Below the pieces are notes generated by a model. The model was not told where the DNA came from, ran no database searches, and saw nothing but the letters and a program-made list of their open reading frames with translations. Shown here one piece after another: positions 59,306 to 64,000 of a DNA stretch of 64,000 nucleotides (positions are counted from its first letter, which is position 1; the number at the start of each line of letters is the position of its first letter). The DNA is from Pigmentiphaga humi (lineage in GTDB: Bacteria > Pseudomonadota > Gammaproteobacteria > Burkholderiales > Burkholderiaceae_B), in the NCBI RefSeq assembly GCF_900606115.1, contig NZ_UWPJ01000029.1, forward strand, positions 62,001 to 126,000, written 5' to 3'. The position numbers were made by a program, and so were the translations under genes.

Positions 59306-60285
59306 TCGTCGTCCAGGCTGATGCCGGTCTGCTTGAAGAAGCGCGTCCAGCGCGCGATCTCGGTCTCGATCAGCGCGCCGAATTCGGCGGGGGTGCTGGC
59401 GACCAGTTCCACGCCCTGCTTGCCCAGTTTGTCCCGCAAGACACGGTTGCGCGTGATGTCGGCGATCTCCGCCGCCAACCGGTCCACGATCGGCTGGGGC
59501 GTGCCGGCGGGAGCCACGATGCCCCACCAGGGCGTCACGTCGTAGTTGGGCAAGCCGGATTCGGCGACGGTGGGCACCTCGGGCAGGTAGGAAAAACGCT
59601 TGGCCGAAGTGACCGCCAGCAGTTTCAGCCGCCCCGACTGCACGTGGGGCAATGAGGAGGGACCGCCGTCGAACATCATCTGGATGCGGCCGCCGAGCAG
59701 GTCGGCGATCGCCGGGGCGCTGCCCTTGTACGGAATGTGCGTCAGGTCTATGCGGGCGTCGGCTTTCATGAGTTCCGCCGCCAGGTGGGTGGAACTGCCG
59801 GCGCCGATGGATCCGTAGTTGAGTTTGTCGGGATGGCTGCGCGCATAGGCGATCAGTTGCTTGACGTTGTCGACGCCCAGAGACGGGCTGGCCACCAGGA
59901 TGAGCGGCGCGTCGAACAGGCGCGACACCGGCGCGAAATCCTTGCGCGGATCGTAGGGCAGGCTCTTCATGCCCGCGGGGTTCAGCGCGAAGCTGCTGAC
60001 GCTGGCGAGCAGCAGCGTGTAGCCGTCGGGCGCGGCGCGCGCGACGTTTTCGGTGGCGATGACCAGCTTGCCGCCCGGCCGGTTTTCGATCACCACCTGC
60101 GTGCCCAGGCGCTGGGCGAGCTGCTGGCCGACTTCGCGGCTGACGGTGTCGCCCACGCCGCCGGGCGGATAGGGCACGACCAGCCGGATGGGCTTGTCGG
60201 GATAGGCGGCATGGGCCAGGCTCGCGCAGGCCAGCGCGGCGCCGGCAATGGCGTACGCGATGGCCGGAAGAATGCGTTGGTTCAT
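59302..60285 (-). CDS. Bug/TctC-family periplasmic solute receptor
   Basis: 327 residues: signal peptide (to about 26, ASLAHAAYP), then DKPIRLVVPYPPGGVGDTVSREVG, ENRPGGKLVIATENVARAAPDGYTLLL and HIPYKGSAPAIADL. It is the fifth gene of the minus-strand operon and overlaps the following SDR gene, 50 bases after the oxidoreductase. Confidence 0.92.
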   Translation of the reverse strand: MNQRILPAIAYAIAGAALACASLAHAAYPDKPIRLVVPYPPGGVGDTVSREVGQQLAQRLGTQVVIENRPGGKLVIATENVARAAPDGYTLLLASVSSFALNPAGMKSLPYDPRKDFAPVSRLFDAPLILVASPSLGVDNVKQLIAYARSHPDKLNYGSIGAGSSTHLAAELMKADARIDLTHIPYKGSAPAIADLLGGRIQMMFDGGPSSLPHVQSGRLKLLAVTSAKRFSYLPEVPTVAESGLPNYDVTPWWGIVAPAGTPQPIVDRLAAEIADITRNRVLRDKLGKQGVELVASTPAEFGALIETEIARWTRFFKQTGISLDDE

Positions 60286-60335
60286 GGTGTCTCCTTGCGC
60301 CCCTTCGGAGGGGCGATGTCTGGATATGAGAATGG

Positions 60336-61337
60336 CTAGGGTTGTCCGACGGCGAGGACGAGCTTGCCGATGAGCGCGCCGTCTTCCATGGTGCGATGGG
60401 CCTGCGCCGCCTCGGACCAATCGAGCACGGCCTGCACCACCGGCATGCCGAGGCCGGCGTCGAGCCTGGGCCACCAATGGCGCCGCAGCTCGTCGGCGAT
60501 GGCCGCCTTCTGCGCCACTGTGCGCGGGCGCAGGGTGGAGCCGGTGAGCGTGGCGCGCCGGCGCAGCATCGTGGTGATGTCGAGGGTCGCCTGCGCGCCG
60601 CCCATGAAGGCAATGGCGGCGATGCGGCCGTCCATCGCCAGGCAATCGAGATTGCGCTGGAGATAGGTGCCCGCGACCATGTCGAGGACCACGTCGACGC
60701 CCTGGCTGCCGGTGTAGGCCAGGGCTTCGGCCACGAAGTCCTGCTCGCGATAGTCGACGGCCAGGTCCGCGCCCTGCGCCAGGCAGTGGGCGACTTTCTC
60801 CGCGCTGCCCGCGGTGGCGATGACGCGCGCGCCCATGGCCTTGCCCATCTGGATAGCGGTGGTGCCGATGCCGCCCGAGCCGCCGTGCACCAGCAGGGTC
60901 TCTCCCGCCTGCAGGCGGGCGCGGCGGAACACGTTGTCCCAGACGGTGAAGCAGGTCTCGGGCAGCGCCGCGGCATGGCTGAGCGGCATGCCGCGCGGAA
61001 TGGGCAGACAGTGCGCGGCGGGCGCGACGCAGTATTCGGCGTAGCCGCCGCCCGGCGTCAGCGCGCACACCTGGTCGCCCGCCCGCCATTGCTCGACGCC
61101 CTGCCCGACGGCCTCGACCGTGCCGGACACTTCGAGGCCGATGATGGGCGAGGCGCCCGGCGGAGGCGGATAGCGGCCGATGCGCTGCGCCACGTCCGGC
61201 CGGTTGACGCCGGCGAACAGCACGCGGATGAGCACGTCTCCCGGTCCCGGTTCGGGGCGCGGGCAGCGCGCGGGTTTCAGGACTTCCGGGCCGCGGCCCT
61301 GGCCGTAGTCGATGTATTGCATGTCGGTCGTATTCAT
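60336..61337 (-). CDS. NAD(P)H:quinone oxidoreductase, zinc-free MDR (PIG3-like)
   Basis: 333 residues from the ATG at 61337, overlapping the E1-beta stop (ATGA). The cofactor site HGGSGGIGTTAIQMGKAMGARVIATAGS and EVSGTVEAVGQGVEQWRAGDQVCAL are family marks. Zinc ligands are absent. The protein reduces quinones or enones with NADPH. Its position within the E1 operon suggests a role in a side path of the same compound. Confidence 0.9.
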   Translation of the reverse strand: MNTTDMQYIDYGQGRGPEVLKPARCPRPEPGPGDVLIRVLFAGVNRPDVAQRIGRYPPPPGASPIIGLEVSGTVEAVGQGVEQWRAGDQVCALTPGGGYAEYCVAPAAHCLPIPRGMPLSHAAALPETCFTVWDNVFRRARLQAGETLLVHGGSGGIGTTAIQMGKAMGARVIATAGSAEKVAHCLAQGADLAVDYREQDFVAEALAYTGSQGVDVVLDMVAGTYLQRNLDCLAMDGRIAAIAFMGGAQATLDITTMLRRRATLTGSTLRPRTVAQKAAIADELRRHWWPRLDAGLGMPVVQAVLDWSEAAQAHRTMEDGALIGKLVLAVGQP

Positions 61338-62317
61338 CGGGTCACCATCGATTGCGCGGCATGGACGATATCGGGCACCTGGGGAATCAGGGCCTCCTGC
61401 AGGTGGGGGGCGGCCGGCATGCGCGCATCGGGTGCGCCCAGGCGCATGACCGGTGCGGCCAGCTGGCCGAAGCATTCCTGCTGTACCCGGGCGCAGATTT
61501 CCGCGCCGAAGCCGCCCGTGACGTTGGCCTCGTGCACCACCAGCAGGCGCCGGGTCTTGCGCACGCTGTCGAGCAGGGCGGGCCAGTCGAAGGGCGCCAG
61601 CCAGCGGGCGTTGAGCACGTCGGCGTGGATGCCCTGTCCGGCCAGCTCGTCGGCGGCGGCGCGGGCCTTGTAGAGCATGGCGCCCCACGACAGGATGGTC
61701 AGGTCGGCGCCTTCGCGGCATCGCCGCGCGCCGGCCGCGGCCTGGACCGGATCGCCCAGGACCACGTCTTCGGCCTGGGCGTGGTAGAGGCCGCGATTTT
61801 CGATGACCATGACCGGGTCGTCGTTCCAGACCGCGGCCAGCAGCATGTCGTGCGCATCCTGGGCGGTGGCGGCCACGCCCACGCGCAGGCCGGGCACGTG
61901 CGTGAAGAAGGCTTCCAGATTCTGCGAGTGCTGCGCGCAGGAGCCGGGCAGCGCGCCCATCTGGGTGCGGATGACCAGCGGAGCGCCGAGGCGGCCGGCC
62001 GAGACGTAGCGCACGTTGGCCGCCTGGTTGACGATCTGGTCCATGGCGACCAGGCTGAAGTCTATCCACATGATTTCGACGATGGGGCGCAGGCCGCACA
62101 TGGCCGCGCCGACGGCGCTTCCCAGCATGGCCGTTTCGCTGATGGGTGTATCGAACACGCGGCGGGCGCCGAAATCGCGCTGCAGATCCTTGGTGACGCC
62201 GAAGACGCCGCCGGGCTTGCCGACGTCTTCGCCGAACAGCAGCGTGTCGTCGCGTTCCTGGAGCGCGCGCCGCAGGGCCGCATTGATGGCCTTGGCATGG
62301 GTCAGGAGTTCAGGCAT
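61334..62317 (-). CDS. Thiamine-dependent 2-oxoacid (or acetoin) dehydrogenase E1, beta subunit
   Basis: 327 residues of the transketolase-pyrimidine/C-terminal type: MPELLTHAKAINAALRRALQ, FGEDVGKPGGVFGVTKDLQR, FDTPISETAMLGSAVGAAMCG and the later SWGAMLYKAR. It overlaps the alpha-subunit gene by eight bases. Together they form a heterotetramer that decarboxylates a 2-keto acid (or acetoin) with thiamine diphosphate. No E2 or E3 gene lies in the window. Confidence 0.92.
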   Translation of the reverse strand: MPELLTHAKAINAALRRALQERDDTLLFGEDVGKPGGVFGVTKDLQRDFGARRVFDTPISETAMLGSAVGAAMCGLRPIVEIMWIDFSLVAMDQIVNQAANVRYVSAGRLGAPLVIRTQMGALPGSCAQHSQNLEAFFTHVPGLRVGVAATAQDAHDMLLAAVWNDDPVMVIENRGLYHAQAEDVVLGDPVQAAAGARRCREGADLTILSWGAMLYKARAAADELAGQGIHADVLNARWLAPFDWPALLDSVRKTRRLLVVHEANVTGGFGAEICARVQQECFGQLAAPVMRLGAPDARMPAAPHLQEALIPQVPDIVHAAQSMVTR

Positions 62318-63248
62318 AGAGATGTTCCAGAATGTCGTGGGTGGCGGCGGGCGGCGCGGCCAGGGCCTGTTCGGCGGCTTCGTCGATCTCGCGGCGCGCG
62401 GCGGTTTCGATCGCGTCCAGCCGTGCCGGCTCGATGCCGCGGCCGGCCAGTTCCTTGCGCAGGCGTGCGATGGGCTCGTCGAGCTTGGCCTGGGCCAGTT
62501 CGCCCTTGGGCCGGTAGCCCTGCATGTCGCCGTAGTAGTGGCCGACTAGCCGCTGCGTGGTCATCTCGATCAAGGCCGGCCCCTTGCCCTGGCGGGCCGC
62601 TTCGGCGTGGCGGGCCACGCAGTCGGCCACGGCTTGCGCGTCGTTGCCGTCGATGCGCTCGCCGGGAATGCCGTAGGATTGCGCGCGCTTGTACAACATG
62701 GGGTCGCGCACGGTTTCCGCCAGCGGCGTCAGTTCGGCGTAGGTGTTGTTCTCGCAGATGAACAGCACGGGCAGGTTCAGGTAGGCGGCAAAGTTCATCG
62801 CTTCGTGTATGCCGCCCTGGTTCATCGCGCCGTCGCCGAAGGCCGTCAGCGTCACCGCGCCGTCCTCGCGGAGGGTGCTGGCCAGGGCCGATCCGCACGC
62901 GATCGGCGCGCCGGCGCCGACGATGGAGTTCTCGCCATAGAAACCCCAATCGGCGGCGCTGAAGTAGGCCGACCCGCCGCGCCCGCGGCATACGCCGGTT
63001 TCGCGGCCCATCAGTTCGGCGATGATGCGGGTGACGGGCACGCCGCAGGCGACGGCCCAGCCGTGTCCACGGTAGGTGCTGAAGACGCGGTCGCCGCGCT
63101 GCAGGCCCGCCAGGGCGCCGGCATAGATGGCCTCCTGGCCGTTGCACAGGTGCACCGAGCCTTGGATGACCTGCTGCTTGCGCAGCTCGGTGATCTTCTC
63201 TTCCATGAACCGGATGCGGTACATGGTTTCGAGGAAGCGTTCGCTCAT
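62310..63248 (-). CDS. Thiamine-dependent 2-oxoacid (or acetoin) dehydrogenase E1, alpha subunit
   Basis: 312 residues. The ThDP-binding region reads GDGAMNQGGIHEAMNFAAYLNLPVLFICENN, the classic GDGA...N motif, with GHGWAVACGVP before it. The gene start overlaps the aldolase stop (ATGA). It pairs with the beta-subunit gene. The alpha/beta shape is that of pyruvate, branched-chain keto acid and acetoin E1; without an E2 the substrate stays open. Confidence 0.92.
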   Translation of the reverse strand: MSERFLETMYRIRFMEEKITELRKQQVIQGSVHLCNGQEAIYAGALAGLQRGDRVFSTYRGHGWAVACGVPVTRIIAELMGRETGVCRGRGGSAYFSAADWGFYGENSIVGAGAPIACGSALASTLREDGAVTLTAFGDGAMNQGGIHEAMNFAAYLNLPVLFICENNTYAELTPLAETVRDPMLYKRAQSYGIPGERIDGNDAQAVADCVARHAEAARQGKGPALIEMTTQRLVGHYYGDMQGYRPKGELAQAKLDEPIARLRKELAGRGIEPARLDAIETAARREIDEAAEQALAAPPAATHDILEHLYA

Positions 63249-64000
63249 GAGGGGTCTCGCTGGAGTTGGGTGGAAGATTGCGCGCCCAGGGCGGGCCGCA
63301 GGCGGGCGGCCAGGCCGTCGGCGCTTTTCACCAGCAGTCCGAGATCCGATCCGGCCGCCACCAGGCGGGCGCCCGCCGCGGCGTAGCGCGGGCAGTCGGC
63401 TTCCGATGCCAGGATGCCTGCCGGCTTGCCCGCGCGGCGCACGGCGGCGATGCCTTGCTCGATGCGTTCGACGACGCGGGGATGCGAGGGCTGGCCCAGC
63501 AGGCCCATGTCGGCGGCCAAGTCGTTGGGGCCGAAGAAGACGGCATCGACGCCATCGACCGATGCGATGTCGTGGGCCCGGTCCACGCCGGCCGTGGACT
63601 CGGCCTGCACGATCAGGGCTGGGCGCGGCGCCGTGTCCGCGTCGCGCACGGCCTGCCTGCCGTAGCGCAGAGCGCGCACCGACCCGGCCACGCCGCGTAT
63701 GCCCAGCGGGGGGTAGCGCAGATAGCTGGCGGCGCGTTCGGCCGTGGCCGCATCGTGCACGTTCGGCAGCATGAGGCCGTCCACGCCCAGGTCGGCGTAC
63801 AGCTTGAAGCTGGCCAGGTCCAGGCCGGCCACCCGTATGACGGCCTGCGTGCCGGAACCCGCCAGCGCCAGCAGCTGCGCATGCAAGTGGGGCAGGGAGC
63901 TGGGCGTATGCTCCGCGTCGAACAAGAGGTAGTCGTAGCCGCTGTGCGCCAGCGCTTCCGCGACCTGCGTGCTGTAGCTACAGCAGAACAGGCCGAGCAG
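63245..64000 (-). CDS. HpcH/HpaI-type 2-oxoacid aldolase (5' end beyond window)
   Basis: The frame stays open to the right edge, with the family start (LLGLFCCSYSTQVAEALAHSGYDYLLFDAEHTP) visible only in part, so at least 252 codons lie inside. The core VQAESTAGVDRAHDIASVDGVDAVFFGPNDLAADMG is typical: E and D ligands of Mg2+ in QAES and GPNDL, and the IRVAG arginine. The class II aldolase cleaves 4-hydroxy-2-ketoacids. It is the first visible gene of the minus-strand operon and overlaps E1-alpha. Confidence 0.85.
   Translation of the reverse strand: MLGLFCCSYSTQVAEALAHSGYDYLLFDAEHTPSSLPHLHAQLLALAGSGTQAVIRVAGLDLASFKLYADLGVDGLMLPNVHDAATAERAASYLRYPPLGIRGVAGSVRALRYGRQAVRDADTAPRPALIVQAESTAGVDRAHDIASVDGVDAVFFGPNDLAADMGLLGQPSHPRVVERIEQGIAAVRRAGKPAGILASEADCPRYAAAGARLVAAGSDLGLLVKSADGLAARLRPALGAQSSTQLQRDPS

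Overview
The window looks like chromosome from a high-GC betaproteobacterium of the Alcaligenaceae, most like Bordetella or Achromobacter. This rests on gene content rather than any marker gene. Seven periplasmic Bug-type (TctC family) solute receptors are scattered among small LysR- or MarR-controlled catabolic operons, a hallmark of that family. FecI/FecR/TonB-receptor and MscS genes are also present. The genus is an inference.

1-10,100 is an accessory defence and toxin-antitoxin region. It is visibly less GC-rich than the rest, with AT-rich regulatory gaps. On the minus strand is a CBASS operon (54-aa YjzC-like protein, CD-NTase, lone E2-like protein, S-4TM effector cut by the left window edge). 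Divergent from it is an XRE repressor/ImmA-type protease pair of the CapH/CapP kind, with an inverted-repeat operator between them. Next come a minus-strand trio (AbiEi-like regulator, AbiEii-like nucleotidyltransferase, AbiJ-N-terminal/PD-(D/E)XK nuclease-like protein), a PrlF/YhaV toxin-antitoxin pair with a 32-bp perfect palindromic operator, and an orphan XRE regulator with three operator-like repeats.

10,127-30,800 holds catabolic operons: MarR / HpaB-like hydroxylase / CMD / 2OG-Fe oxygenase / Bug; TauE permease and LysR / Bug / dimeric-barrel protein / mandelate-racemase-like enzyme; LysR divergent from FAD monooxygenase / DUF2848 / cupin / amidase; Bug / muconate-cycloisomerase-like enzyme; an LLM flavin oxidoreductase; an SDR; and a MarR/DHA2 exporter pair. 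Substrates cannot be read from sequence.

30,800-42,400 is housekeeping: fumarase C, polyphosphate:AMP phosphotransferase, M20 peptidase, DUF1328 protein, an orphan histidine kinase, an MscS-type channel, tRNA-Lys(CTT), a TonB-domain protein and TerC.

42,400-64,000 returns to uptake and catabolism: CitE-like lyase / enoyl-CoA hydratase / CoA-transferase / Bug operon with a divergent LysR; PncC-type amidase; an ECF sigma / FecR / TonB receptor / PepSY iron-uptake cluster; Bug plus hydrolase; acyltransferase; Bug plus NTF2-like; and a minus-strand operon of HpaI-type aldolase (cut by the right edge), E1 alpha, E1 beta, quinone oxidoreductase, Bug and SDR. The genes of this last operon overlap or nearly overlap, so they are probably co-expressed.
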